Of a stretch of DNA of 64,000 bases, positions 24,117-33,171 are shown piece by piece. A program made the position numbers and the translations under genes. The DNA is taken from contig NZ_CP080524.1 in NCBI RefSeq assembly GCF_024746795.1, positions 4,876,001-4,940,000 on the forward strand. Reading direction: 5' to 3'. Position 1 is the stretch's first letter. The number at the start of each line of letters is the position of its first letter. The notes beneath the pieces are model-generated. The model was not told where the DNA came from, made no database searches, and saw only the letters and a program-made list of their open reading frames with translations. The stretch is from Mesorhizobium sp. AR10 (lineage in GTDB: Bacteria > Pseudomonadota > Alphaproteobacteria > Rhizobiales > Rhizobiaceae).

Positions 24117-24222
24117 GCCCTGGTTTCGTCCACTCCGTCATAGCCAATGTGCACAGAACCAGAGAAGAAACCGTTACTGCGGGGCGAGCGGTCGCTGTTG
24201 CGCGAAGTCGCGTTTCTTCCCA

Positions 24223-24375
24223 CCCCCCTCTGTCCTGCCGGACATCTCCCCCTCAAGGGGGGAGATTGGATGTCGCTTCGGTTTTCGCCAACCACTAACG
24301 TTGGAAGGCAGACGGGACGACGAAGCTGCCGATCTCCCCCCTTGAGGGGGAGATGTCCGGCAGGACAGAGGGGGG
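24223..24375. repeat. Palindromic intergenic repeat pair (copy B)
   Basis: Arms at 24223-24268 and 24331-24375 match copy A at 7999-8153. The loop side reads CTCAAGG instead of CGCAAGG in both arms, a compensatory pair that keeps the stem. It lies between two minus-strand genes. Confidence 0.85.
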
Positions 24376-24419
24376 TGTTCAAGCACCGACCTTCTCGACT
24401 GCTCCTCGTCCGGTCACGC

Positions 24420-25577
24420 TCACCCAGTCGGCAGCCGCTGCCGCACCACCGCGGCATGGAAACGGGCGCCGTGCAGCAGGCCTTCGTCGTTGAAATCATA
24501 GGACGGATTGTGCAGCGGCGCGGAGTTACCGTTGCCGAGGAAGACGAAGCATCCCGGCACGTGATCGAGGAAGCGGGCGAAATCTTCCGAGCCAGTCATC
24601 GGCTCCACTGCCACGCCGACGGCGTCGTCGGCCAGCACGCTGCGGGCAGCAGTGAACGCCTCGTCGACCAGTGCGGCATCGTTGACCAGCGGCACGAATT
24701 CGCTGATATAGGTGACCTCGGCCGAGACGTTGTAGGCCTGCGCCGTGCCCTCGGCGATCCGGCGCATCTGCTTCTCGATCTCGGCGCTGACTTCGGGCCG
24801 AAAACTCCTGGCGTCGCCAAGGATGCGCGCCAGGCCGGGCAGCGCGTTGCGGGTGCCGTCGGTGATCAGTTCGGTCACCGAGACGACGCCGATGTCGGCC
24901 GGGCTCAGCCGGCGCGAGACGATGGTCTGCAGATTGGTGACCAGCGCGCAGGCGGCGACCAGCGTCTCGTTGCCCGAATGCGGCCGCGCGGCATGGCCGC
25001 CGACGCCTTTCAGCATGATCTCGAAATTGTCCTCGGCCGACATGATGGGGCCCGCGCCGGTCTCAAAGCGCCCCACCCCGAGGCCCGGCATATTGTGCAG
25101 GCCAAAGATCTCCTCGAAGGGAAAGCGCTGCAGCAGGCCATCATCCAGCATGGCGAGCGCCCCCCTGCCCCACTCCTCGGCCGGCTGGAAGATGAAGCGC
25201 ACGGTGCCATCGAAGCCGCCCTCGCTGGCCAGAAGTTTTGCCGCGCCGAGCAGCATCGAGGTGTGGCCGTCATGGCCGCAGGCGTGCATGGTGCCGGGCG
25301 TGCGCGAGCGATAATCCTGCGTGCCCTGTTCGGCGATGCGCAAGGCATCCATATCGGCGCGCAAGGCGATCGCCCGGTTGCCGCTGCCGCGCGTCAGCGT
25401 GCCGACGACGCCGGTGCCGCCAATGCCCTCGGCAACCTCCAGTCCGAATTCCCGCAGTTTCTGAGCGACGAAGGCCGAGGTGCGCTTCTCCTCGAAGCCG
25501 AATTCGGGATGGGCGTGCAGATCATGCCGCCAGGCCGTCATCTCACCGTGAAGGTGTTTCTGATCGAGTTCAGCCAT
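24420..25577 (-). CDS. M20 family amidohydrolase
   Basis: This is a 385-residue protein. RHDLHAHPEFGFEE at the N-terminus, ALRADMDAL, MHACGHDGHTSMLLGAAK (metal ligands), FQPAEE (catalytic glutamate) and GGHAARPH follow the peptidase M20D group of hippurate, N-acyl-amino-acid and indole-conjugate hydrolases. It probably releases a carboxylic acid from an amino-acid amide. The stop of the upstream dpaL-like gene is 11 bp away, so the two are one operon. Confidence 0.9.
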   Translation of the reverse strand: MAELDQKHLHGEMTAWRHDLHAHPEFGFEEKRTSAFVAQKLREFGLEVAEGIGGTGVVGTLTRGSGNRAIALRADMDALRIAEQGTQDYRSRTPGTMHACGHDGHTSMLLGAAKLLASEGGFDGTVRFIFQPAEEWGRGALAMLDDGLLQRFPFEEIFGLHNMPGLGVGRFETGAGPIMSAEDNFEIMLKGVGGHAARPHSGNETLVAACALVTNLQTIVSRRLSPADIGVVSVTELITDGTRNALPGLARILGDARSFRPEVSAEIEKQMRRIAEGTAQAYNVSAEVTYISEFVPLVNDAALVDEAFTAARSVLADDAVGVAVEPMTGSEDFARFLDHVPGCFVFLGNGNSAPLHNPSYDFNDEGLLHGARFHAAVVRQRLPTG

Positions 25578-25588
25578 CGTCGCCTCCT

Positions 25589-26795
25589 TCAGGTCCCGGC
25601 AGTTTGCAGCAGGACATCCTCAGGCGCCATACCGACCAGTTCGGCATAGCGGCCGAGATCGGTGGCGCCCTCGGTGTTGATGATGAGCACGCGCGCGTTG
25701 GCATCGAGGCGCAGCGCGGCCCGCATGTCGGCAGCCGATACGGCGCGGATCAGCCCGGCAAGCCCCGCCCCGCCGCTCTCGCCGGAGACGATCGCGGGAT
25801 CGCCGCCTGACGGCCGCGCCAGCCGGTTCATCACCGCCACCGCATCCTCTTCGTCGACCGTCATGAAGGCATCGGCGACCCGCTCAAGCACCCGCCCGCC
25901 AGGCGAGCGGCGAGGCCTCGTAGCATTCGAGCATCGCCATCACCGTCGGCCCGTCATGGGCGATCTTCACCGGGCGCCCGGCCTTGGCCGATGCGAAGAT
26001 GCACGCCGCCCGCGCCGGCTCGACCACGACGACAACCGGCCTCTGTTCGCCAAACAGGATAGCGAGATGGCCGGCGACCGCTGCGGCGAGACCACCGACG
26101 CCGGCCTGCAGGAAGACATGCGTCGGCGGCCGCGCGAGATGGCGAAGTACCTCGCGCACCATCACCGTATAGCCTTGCATGACCAGTCCCGGAATGCGCT
26201 CGTAGCCCGGCCAGGAGGTGTCGGAGACGACGGTCCAGCCGCGCTCGGCGGCGACGCGGGCGGCTTCGACCACCGACTGGTCATAGCTGCCGTCGACGCG
26301 GACCATCTCGGCGCCCAAGCGGGCGATCGCGGCGACGCGCTCCTCGCTGACCCCGGCATGGACGAAGATCACCGATCTGGCGCCGACCAGTTGCGCGCCT
26401 TGCGCCGCCGAGCGGCCGTGATTGCCGTCGGTGGCGCAGGCGAAGGTCATGCCGGCGGCGACCCGCGCCACCTCCGGCGCGTGCAACTCGCCGATGTCGA
26501 CGCTGCGGCCGAGCCGCTTTTGCGCTTCCTCCAGCACCAGCCGGATCACGGCGTAGGAGCCGCCGAGCGCCTTGAAGCTGCCGAGCCCGAGCCGAAAGCC
26601 TTCGTCCTTAACGTGGATCGCGCCCAGCCCAAGCTCGGCCGCCAAGGCCGGCAGGGAATGCAGCGGCGTCTCGGCGTGGTTGTACCGCCGTGCCAGGAAG
26701 CGTTCGGCCTCTTCGGCCGCGGCCACGCCCAGCGTCGCCGCGTCGGCCGATACAAGCGGCCGGTGGTGTTCGGGCGATTCGTTGAGCAGGAACAT
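25589..26795 (-). pseudogene. dpaL: Diaminopropionate ammonia-lyase, frameshifted
   Basis: From the ATG at 26795 (AAGGAG upstream) the frame encodes a PLP enzyme: VKDEGFRLGLGSFKALGGSY (PLP lysine), FACATDGNHGRSAA, VFLQAGVGGLAAAVAGHL, GPTVMAMLECYEASPLAWR. It then hits a stop at 25884. A second frame, beginning at 25891, continues with VADAFMTVDEEDAVAVMNRL and GESGGAGLAGL up to 25589. The break lies at GGCGGGCGGGTG, where one extra G or a duplicated GCGG would explain the shift. The enzyme normally converts 2,3-diaminopropionate to pyruvate and ammonia. Confidence 0.85.
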
Positions 26796-26897
26796 GGCGT
26801 CGTTTTCTCCTTGATGACGTATGTCTATTGCAACACGGGCGAGAGTTGCGCTCTGTTTGGCCCGCCCGAATGCAAGTTTGTTTCGTCTGGACCACAC

Positions 26898-27365
26898 ATG
26901 CCGCAAACCCTCGACAGTTTCGACCGCGCCATCCTTGCCATCCTGCAGAAGGACAACACGACGCCGCAGCGGGTGATCGGCGAGGCCGTCAATCTGTCGG
27001 CGCCCGCCGTGCAGCGGCGCATCAGGCGCATGGAGGAAACCGGCGTCATCCGCGCCAATGTCGCGGTGGTCGACCCGGCCAAGGTCGGCCACCCGATCAC
27101 GCTGTTCGTGGAGGTGGAGGTGATCAGCGAACGCGCGGCGCTGATCGACGCAGCCAAGCGCGACTTCGCCTCGGTGCCCGAGGTGCAGCAGTGCTACTAC
27201 GTGACGGGCGAAGCCGACTTCATCCTCGTCGTCACCGTGGCGACGATGGCCGACTACGAGGCGCTGACAAGGCGGCTGTTCTTCGAGAACAACAACGTCA
27301 AACGCTTCCGCACCTTCGTCGCCATGGACCGGGTCAAGGTCGGGCTGGAAGTGCCGGTGGGGTGA
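26898..27365 (+). CDS. Lrp/AsnC family transcriptional regulator
   Basis: This is a 155-residue protein. It has a winged-helix N-terminus (LDSFDRAILAILQKDN, VNLSAPAVQRRIRRMEETGV) and a RAM domain (CYYVTGEADFILVV). It is divergent from the dpaL gene with 102 bp between starts, so it most likely controls that operon in response to an amino acid. Confidence 0.9.
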   Translation: MPQTLDSFDRAILAILQKDNTTPQRVIGEAVNLSAPAVQRRIRRMEETGVIRANVAVVDPAKVGHPITLFVEVEVISERAALIDAAKRDFASVPEVQQCYYVTGEADFILVVTVATMADYEALTRRLFFENNNVKRFRTFVAMDRVKVGLEVPVG

Positions 27366-27433
27366 GGCACAGCTTCAACCGCCGAACCGTTCCTAAGGTG
27401 CGGCAGGATTTTGCACTGCCGCTGCTGTCCGAC

Positions 27434-27646
27434 TCACCATGCCCTTGTGGCGACGGCGTCGGATATCTCCACCCTGGTGGGCAACCGATATTGCCATTCA
27501 CCGCGGTACCGCCGCCGCATCAAATCACCTCGGGCGGTGTCGCCGCCAACGAGCTTGCACTTGCGAAGCGAGAAATGAGGCTGCCATTCGCAGCTGCGTT
27601 CTTCACGGCGCAACTGCCCCAGCAGGCGCCTGATAGTGTCCATCAT
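27434..27646 (-). CDS. Small basic hypothetical protein
   Basis: This is a 70-residue protein with GGGGGAA ahead of the double ATG. The sequence MDTIRRLLGQLRREERSCEW, then GDTARGDLMRRRYRGEWQYR, is rich in arginine and tryptophan. It looks like a small folded protein rather than noise. Function unknown. Confidence 0.5.
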   Translation of the reverse strand: MMDTIRRLLGQLRREERSCEWQPHFSLRKCKLVGGDTARGDLMRRRYRGEWQYRLPTRVEISDAVATRAW

Positions 27647-27882
27647 GCCGAAATTCCCCCAACCGATCGGCCGCATCGGTCGGCACGCTAGTGCCCAACC
27701 GATTGCGCGTCAACCTCCGGTTGCCGTTGTCCGCAGTGTTTCACAATGGAAGTTCGACAAGGTGGCGGGACAGCTGCTGCCTCGTTGTCGAGTGGCGTGG
27801 GCTCATTCAGGAAGCGCCTGGGATACAGGCTCCTGGCCCTCAGGGTGCCTCGGGTGGTGCAGCCTAAGACCAATACGCGATA

Positions 27883-28047
27883 TCAGCCCTCAGCCTTGAA
27901 GTTCTTCGCTTCCTTCTCGGCCTTGTCTTTCCCGTGCTCGGCCGCGAGGTCCTTTGCCTGCTTTGGCGACACGTCCGTCGTCTCCGCGAGACGCATCGCC
28001 TCCTTGTCCGAGAGGCGATTGTCGTTCTTGCCCTGTTTGTTGGCCAT
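27883..28047 (-). CDS. Small Lys-rich DUF3606-like protein
   Basis: This is a 54-residue protein with AGGAG 8 bp before the ATG at 28047. The sequence NRLSDKEAMRLAETTDVSPK, then QAKDLAAEHGKDKAEKEAKN, is helical and very charged. It resembles short stress-type proteins of Rhizobiales. Function unknown. Confidence 0.65.
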   Translation of the reverse strand: MANKQGKNDNRLSDKEAMRLAETTDVSPKQAKDLAAEHGKDKAEKEAKNFKAEG

Positions 28048-28165
28048 ATCGTTATCTCCTGCTGCGTTGGAGGCATAACGGCCGGGCGATCAGAGCGTTC
28101 CGCCCTGCCCGCGCACGACGTCATCGATGACGATCGGGCTGCCCGACTGTTCGGCGTCTTACAGG

Positions 28166-28591
28166 CTATGCGCGTTTGGCCCCAGGGACGTCGTCGAGGA
28201 GATCTGGACCATTGCCCGCGGGCAGCTGACCATCAGGGGTAAGCTTGTCGATGGCGTCGGGCAATTCTCTCGTCAGCCGGTCCAAAAGTTCATCGTGGGA
28301 CAATCCGGTCTGCGCAGCCAGATCGTTCAACGTCTGCGGATCAATTGCCTTCTCCACCTGATCCGGCTGGATTGGCTTGTTTGCTCCTTTGCCGACCCAG
28401 GAATCGACGTGATCGCCCGCACCGGCATTTCTGAACCGGTCCAGGATATCGCCGAGGCCACCTGTCGTGCCACCGCCGCTATTGGGATCGGTTGAGGGCT
28501 TGCCGGTGATCAACTCGCCGAGCTTGTCCCGGTTCTTGTAGGCAAGCAGGCCAATCAACGCTACGGCGACTTTTCCTAGATCGAGGCTCAT
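28166..28591 (-). CDS. YidB/DUF937 family protein
   Basis: This is a 141-residue protein with AAGGAG ahead of the ATG at 28591. It has an N-terminal helix (LGKVAVALIGLLAYKNR), a glycine-rich linker (NSGGGTTGGLGDILDRF) and a C-terminal helical domain with LNDLAAQTGLSHDELLDRLT, the pattern of YidB/DUF937 proteins. Function unknown. Confidence 0.8.
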   Translation of the reverse strand: MSLDLGKVAVALIGLLAYKNRDKLGELITGKPSTDPNSGGGTTGGLGDILDRFRNAGAGDHVDSWVGKGANKPIQPDQVEKAIDPQTLNDLAAQTGLSHDELLDRLTRELPDAIDKLTPDGQLPAGNGPDLLDDVPGAKRA

Positions 28592-28692
28592 CTGGAATCT
28601 CCTTCTGTGGAGAAGGGACAAGGAATGTGCCTCCCAAAGGTTCCACCGCCGTTGCCTGTTTTTCCGAATCCGGCCCCCACCGGCTGCAAAGA

Positions 28693-29319
28693 TCACTTCC
28701 TCCCCTGCGGGTGGATCGTCTCGCCGCGCTTCAGCATCTCGACGAAACTCTCGATCTTCTTCCTGCGGCCGGCTTCGGTCTTCATGTTGTGGGTGCGGAA
28801 GGCGAGCGCGAAACGGTTCTGCGCGCTGAGCTTTGCCAGCATCTCTCTTGCTCTCGGTTCGGCGTCGATGGCTGCCTGCAGATCATCGGGGATCTTCATG
28901 TCCTTGCCGCTGGCGTAGGCGCGCGCCCAGCGGCCGTCGGCCTTGGCCGCCTCGACCTGTTTCAGGCCGTGCCCGGTCATGCGGCCTTCCTCGATCAGGC
29001 GGGCGACATTGTCGACATTGATCTGGCTCCAGGTGCCTTTCTTGCCGCGCGGCGTATAGCGCTGCAGAAAGCTCTTGTCATCGAGCCCCTTGCGCACCGC
29101 GTCGATCCAGCCCCAGCACAGCACGACGTCGATGGCCTCCTTCGGCGTGATCGACTTCAGCCCGGAACCGACCTTGTGGATCTTGATCCAGACTTCTGTT
29201 TCGGTGTCGTGATGCTTGCCGAGCCAAGCGTAGAAGGTGGCCGGATCCGGGAATTCGTGCACCCTGTCGGGGTCGACCTTGACCGGCGCCATCAGAGGGG
29301 TCGCCGTTCGGCGGTACAT
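28693..29319 (-). CDS. YdeI/OmpD-associated family protein
   Basis: This is a 208-residue protein. HEFPDPATFYAWLGKHHDTE, EAIDVVLCWGWIDAVRKGLD and YTPRGKKGTWSQINVDNVAR are typical of the YdeI (OmdA) family. The end (KKIESFVEMLKRGETIHPQ) is also conserved. Some members are linked to resistance to cationic peptides. The start at 29319 is uncertain; 29292 is an alternative. Confidence 0.8.
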   Translation of the reverse strand: MYRRTATPLMAPVKVDPDRVHEFPDPATFYAWLGKHHDTETEVWIKIHKVGSGLKSITPKEAIDVVLCWGWIDAVRKGLDDKSFLQRYTPRGKKGTWSQINVDNVARLIEEGRMTGHGLKQVEAAKADGRWARAYASGKDMKIPDDLQAAIDAEPRAREMLAKLSAQNRFALAFRTHNMKTEAGRRKKIESFVEMLKRGETIHPQGRK

Positions 29320-29396
29320 GTCTCGGTCATCGTTCTCGTCTCTCCGCGATGATCGGATGCAGCAATGGCGGAGCGTCGTCAACAACGCCGCCCACC

Positions 29397-29762
29397 TCAA
29401 TCATCGAGCCAGTACGCACGATGACAGCCGGATTGGGGCGGGATGGCAAGCCGCCGTCTGGCGTCGAATGCCATCTGCGAGGGGAGCGCATCTGTCGCAT
29501 CGGGGACGATGGTGTAGCCTTCCGCGACAAACGTCCGTCTCGTTTCCTCGAAATGCCGTTCGAAACCATTCTCTATCCGGCTGCGCGGATACCGCCGTCG
29601 GTGCATGCATTCCAGCGCCAGAAGGTGGGAATACAGCCGGGCACTGGCGGTTCTCACCGCATGTTCGGAGATTGGCTTGTGGGGCAGCTTGTCCCCGGCC
29701 CAGCATCGTCCTGCCGATGCCACCAGCATCGCGGCCAGGAGGCCTGCCAGGAACTTCTCCAC
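29397..29762 (-). CDS. Secreted hypothetical protein
   Basis: This is a 121-residue protein. The GTG at 29762 is favoured because GGAAGGGA lies just upstream; an ATG at 29792 would add 10 residues. The signal peptide (KFLAGLLAAMLVASAGRCWA) is followed by a cysteine-containing domain (LLALECMHRRRYPRSRIENG). No known family recognised. Confidence 0.5.
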   Translation of the reverse strand: MEKFLAGLLAAMLVASAGRCWAGDKLPHKPISEHAVRTASARLYSHLLALECMHRRRYPRSRIENGFERHFEETRRTFVAEGYTIVPDATDALPSQMAFDARRRLAIPPQSGCHRAYWLDD

Positions 29763-29974
29763 TTTGGTCCCTTCCGACCAGGGGAGGTGCATTAGTTGTT
29801 GTTAATATTAAGGGAAATCCTGTTGATTTCATACCTCTATCTGGCGGTCGCCGGCTTGACGCGTCGCCGCCAGCCCATGGCGGTTCCTTTCCTTGTGATG
29901 TAGAAATCCGTTCCGCAAGACCTTCCATGGTCCCGTTCGGACACGCTCATCTCACCCTCACCTCGGGAAATGCC

Positions 29975-30595
29975 ATGCGAAAGTTGCTCATTGTCCTGCT
30001 GATGGCAGGTTTTCCGCTCTCTGGCGCCGCGCTGGCCGAACCGATCGAGACCCAGAAGATCATCACCGCGCTCACCGGCGACTGGAACGGCGACGGCGCC
30101 ACCGACCTGGCGATGATCGTCGAGACAGAACCCAGCGTTGCCATGGACATGCATTTTTTCCTCAGGGACAAGGATCACAATTTCCTTAGGCCTGCCGGCA
30201 TCGTGCGCGAGCAGATCTATGGCGAATGGAACGGCTACGACCGGCCGGGCTACGAGGCCTCGGACACCGAGCCGGAGCTGACCGCGCTGCCGAACGGCTC
30301 GATCAAGCTCTATATTCCGGCAAGACCGGTCGGTAGCGCGCGCACCAACACGACGCTGACCATCACCTGGCGCAACGGCGCCTTCGTCGTCGCCGGCTTT
30401 GCCTACGACTATCACGATTACATGAAGGACAATGTCGCCGGCGACTGCGACTACGACGTGCTGATCGGCAAGGGCAAAGGCAGCAAGATGCAGCCGGATG
30501 GCACCACGGTGCACTATACCGTGTCGGTCGAAGGCCAGGTTATCCCCTTCGCGGAGTGGAATGACGGAAGCGGCTATGCCGCTTGTGGGGAGTGA
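29975..30595 (+). CDS. Secreted protein with an FG-GAP/VCBS-like motif
   Basis: This is a 206-residue protein. Residues 1-20 are a signal peptide. TGDWNGDGATDLAMIVE matches the calcium-binding loop of FG-GAP/VCBS repeats. The rest (AMDMHFFLRDKDHN, FVVAGFAYDYHDYMKDNV, two cysteines) is a single beta-rich domain. It probably resides in the periplasm. The preceding 200 bp are AT-rich and hold its promoter. Confidence 0.65.
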   Translation: MRKLLIVLLMAGFPLSGAALAEPIETQKIITALTGDWNGDGATDLAMIVETEPSVAMDMHFFLRDKDHNFLRPAGIVREQIYGEWNGYDRPGYEASDTEPELTALPNGSIKLYIPARPVGSARTNTTLTITWRNGAFVVAGFAYDYHDYMKDNVAGDCDYDVLIGKGKGSKMQPDGTTVHYTVSVEGQVIPFAEWNDGSGYAACGE

Positions 30596-30643
30596 AGGCG
30601 GCGCAGCCCGCCTTGGTGAATGGCGAAAGCCGAGGTGACGGCC

Positions 30644-30689
30644 AATCTCCCCCCTTGCGGGGGAGATGTCCGGCAGGACAGAGGGGGGT
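30644..30689. repeat. Palindromic repeat arm (copy C, first arm)
   Basis: Same arm as in copies A and B, in the form that elsewhere comes second (GATCTCCCC to GGACAGAGGGGGG). Its partner at 30861-30903 is about 170 bp away and the arms point outward, opposite to A and B. Confidence 0.8.
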
Positions 30690-30718
30690 GGGAAGGATCG
30701 CCAACATCCGACTTCGCC

Positions 30719-30785
30719 TGAGCAATTCCAGGAAAAGTGTGCAACGGTTTCCGTCCGGAATTGCGCAAAAACAAATAGTTAGAGC
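30719..30785. repeat. Palindromic MITE-like element, copy 2
   Basis: GAGCAATTCCAGG and CCGGAATTGCG arms, inverted relative to 13824-13888. It sits between the two arms of repeat C. Confidence 0.75.
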
Positions 30786-30860
30786 GGGTCAGTGAACAGC
30801 TCTAACGTGGAGCAGCCCAAAGTCGTGGTTACCATAGGTCGACAAGCCGGAGGGACAGCA

Positions 30861-30903
30861 CCCCCTCTTCCCTGCCGGGCATCTCCCCCGCAAGGGGGGA
30901 GAT
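30861..30903. repeat. Palindromic repeat arm (copy C, second arm)
   Basis: CCCCCTCTTCCCTGCCGGGC to GGGGGGAGAT, a slightly diverged arm. It ends 9 bp before the stop of the HtrA-like gene. Confidence 0.75.
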
Positions 30904-30911
30904 CGGCAGCT

Positions 30912-31832
30912 TCACTGCAAATGCGGCTTCTTGAGAAAGCTGTTGCGGTCGGCCGACTTGACGCGCAGCCAGGTGTCGCGGCCGTCGCGCACCACCCGCA
31001 AGGGGATCTCCGCGCCCGCCGGGCCGCTGTCCCAAAGCTTGCGATAGAAATCGGCGAGACCATCGACTTCGCCGTCGCGCACATCCGAGATGATGTCGCC
31101 CTGGCGCAGGCCGGCCTTGGCGGCCGGGCCACCTTCGGCGACGCTCATCACCACCACCGCGCCGTTGCTTTCGGCCGAGAAGGCGCCGAGCCAGGGACGC
31201 GGCGGCTTCGCCACCTGGCCGCGCGTCAAGAGATCGTCGAGGATGGGCGGCAAAAGGTCGATCGGCACGACCATGTTGATATCGGCGACCTCGCCGTTGC
31301 GGCTCATCTGCAGCATCAGCGAGCCGATGCCGAGCAGCGAGCCGTCCTCGCCGATGAGGCCTGCCCCGCCCCATGAGGGATGCGCCGGCGCGATGAAGAT
31401 CGCCTCGTCGAGCAGATATTCCCAGTAGCCGGCGAATTCCTGCTTGGTGACGATGTGCGCGTTGACCGACCGGCCGGTGCCGTCGGCGAGCACGACGGGA
31501 TCGCCGACCTTGGCCTTTCCCGCATCGCCCAGCGCCAGCGCCGGCAGGCCGAGCGGCGCCAGCGCCTGCACCAGGCCGAAGCCGGTTTCTTGGTCATAGG
31601 CCAGCGCATGCGCCGGCACGACGCGCCCGTCCTGGGCGGTCAGCCAGACTTCCTCCGCCTCGGTGATGAGATAGCCGATGGTGAGCACCAGCCCGTCGGC
31701 GCGGATGACCACGCCGCTGCCTTCCCGGCGCGTGCCCAGCGCCGACGCCGTGAATGCGTCTTCCGGGATCGTGGTGCGCACAGCCACGATGGAGCGCAAG
31801 AGGGAGGAGCGCAGATTGGGATCGACGGTCAT
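30912..31832 (-). CDS. HtrA-like trypsin-fold/PDZ protein lacking the catalytic triad
   Basis: This is a 306-residue protein with no signal peptide. Residues 1-200 align with the DegP/HtrA protease fold and residues 210-290 form a PDZ domain (GAVVVMSVAEGGPAAKAGLR, QGDIISDVRDGEV). The catalytic positions are lost: the TNxHVV strand is VLTIGYLI (no histidine), SDIALIQ is TGFGLVQ (no aspartate) and NSGGPL is SWGGAGL (no serine). It should bind peptides without cutting them. AGGA precedes the ATG at 31832. Confidence 0.8.
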   Translation of the reverse strand: MTVDPNLRSSLLRSIVAVRTTIPEDAFTASALGTRREGSGVVIRADGLVLTIGYLITEAEEVWLTAQDGRVVPAHALAYDQETGFGLVQALAPLGLPALALGDAGKAKVGDPVVLADGTGRSVNAHIVTKQEFAGYWEYLLDEAIFIAPAHPSWGGAGLIGEDGSLLGIGSLMLQMSRNGEVADINMVVPIDLLPPILDDLLTRGQVAKPPRPWLGAFSAESNGAVVVMSVAEGGPAAKAGLRQGDIISDVRDGEVDGLADFYRKLWDSGPAGAEIPLRVVRDGRDTWLRVKSADRNSFLKKPHLQ

Positions 31833-32071
31833 GCTTTTGTCCTGGGTAGGCGACGAAAATGCTTTGGCGGTATGTTCTATAGGTATGACAGGCGGGACGA
31901 GGCGCAAGGGCTGGCGCCGACATCGACAATAGTTCAACAAAAGTTGGACTTTCCCCTTTGCAGCGCTCGCACCTGCACCTAAATGTAGTTTGCCCCCGCC
32001 CCACCAATCCCGCGCCCGCATCGCGCAAGCTGATACTCCCAAGCCCCCGCCAAAACACGAGGCCTGCCAAA

Positions 32072-32938
32072 ATGAACGAATACACCCCGCCGAAAGTATG
32101 GACCTGGAACAAGGCGAATGGCGGCACTTTCGCCAGCATCAACCGGCCGATTGCCGGCCCCACGCATGACAAGGAACTGCCGGTCGGCAAGCATCCGCTG
32201 CAGCTCTACTCGCTGGCGACGCCGAACGGCGTCAAGGTGACGATCATGCTGGAGGAGCTTCTGGCGCGCGGCCACAGCGGCGCCGAATATGACGCCTGGC
32301 TGATCCGGATCAACGATGGCGACCAGTTCGGCAGCGGCTTCGTCGAGGTCAATCCCAACTCGAAAATCCCGGCCCTGCTGGACCGCAGCGGGCCAAGGCC
32401 GATCCGTGTCTTCGAATCCGGCTCGATCCTGGTGTATCTGGCCGAAAAGTTCGGCGAATTCCTGCCGACCGAACCCGCCGCGCGCGCCGAGGCCCTGTCC
32501 TGGCTGTTCTGGCAGATGGGGTCGGCGCCGTATCTGGGCGGCGGCTTCGGCCATTTCTACGCCTATGCGCCGATGAAGATCGAATATGCCATCGACCGCT
32601 TCGCCATGGAGACCAAGCGGCAGATGGACGTGCTCGACCGGCGGCTGGCCGAGAGCGAGTATCTCGGCGGCGCCGACTACACGATTGCCGACATGGCGGT
32701 GTGGCCCTGGTATGGCGGGCTGGCCAAGGGCCGTATGTACAATGATTCCGGCGAGTTCCTGCAGGTGCAGGAATACGAGCACGTGCAGCGCTGGGCCGAC
32801 GCCATCGACGCGCGGCCGGCGGTGAAGCGCGGGCGCATGGTCAACCGCGCCTTCGGCGAGCCCTCGATGCAGCTGCACGAGCGCCACGACGCCAGCGATT
32901 TCGACACCAAGACGCAGGACAAGCTGGCGGCGGAGTAA
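32072..32938 (+). CDS. yghU: Glutathione S-transferase, YghU-like
   Basis: This is a 288-residue protein. The thioredoxin-like domain has LYSLATPNGVKVTIMLEELL, then INDGDQFGSGFVEVNPNSKI and FESGSILVYLAEKFG (glutathione-binding ES). The C-terminal helical domain has YTIADMAVWPWYGGL. Length and the N-terminal extension (WTWNKANGGTFASINRPIAG) match YghU, a disulfide-bond reductase-type GST. A strong terminator follows. Confidence 0.9.
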   Translation: MNEYTPPKVWTWNKANGGTFASINRPIAGPTHDKELPVGKHPLQLYSLATPNGVKVTIMLEELLARGHSGAEYDAWLIRINDGDQFGSGFVEVNPNSKIPALLDRSGPRPIRVFESGSILVYLAEKFGEFLPTEPAARAEALSWLFWQMGSAPYLGGGFGHFYAYAPMKIEYAIDRFAMETKRQMDVLDRRLAESEYLGGADYTIADMAVWPWYGGLAKGRMYNDSGEFLQVQEYEHVQRWADAIDARPAVKRGRMVNRAFGEPSMQLHERHDASDFDTKTQDKLAAE

Positions 32939-32947
32939 TCAGCCTTG

Positions 32948-32981
32948 GCAAAACGGCCCGCCGACAGGCGGGCCGTTTTGC
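32948..32981. terminator. Rho-independent terminator after the GST gene
   Basis: A perfect 15-bp stem (GCAAAACGGCCCGCC with its complement, loop GACA) starting 10 bp after the stop. The arm carries AAAA and TTTT, so it can work in both directions. Confidence 0.9.
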
Positions 32982-33171
32982 AGATGACGAGAAAATTATT
33001 GCGCACCGACCCCTCCGGGCGCAATCTGAACCCCATGGACTGAGATAAAACAGAATATCAGTCCACCGCATCGGCCGAACCGAAGGTTCGGAAAGCACGA
33101 TGCGAATTCAAAATGTTAGAGCGTCCTTTGCGCGTCCAAGACGCGCGGCGCTCTAATGGGGGGATGGGGGC

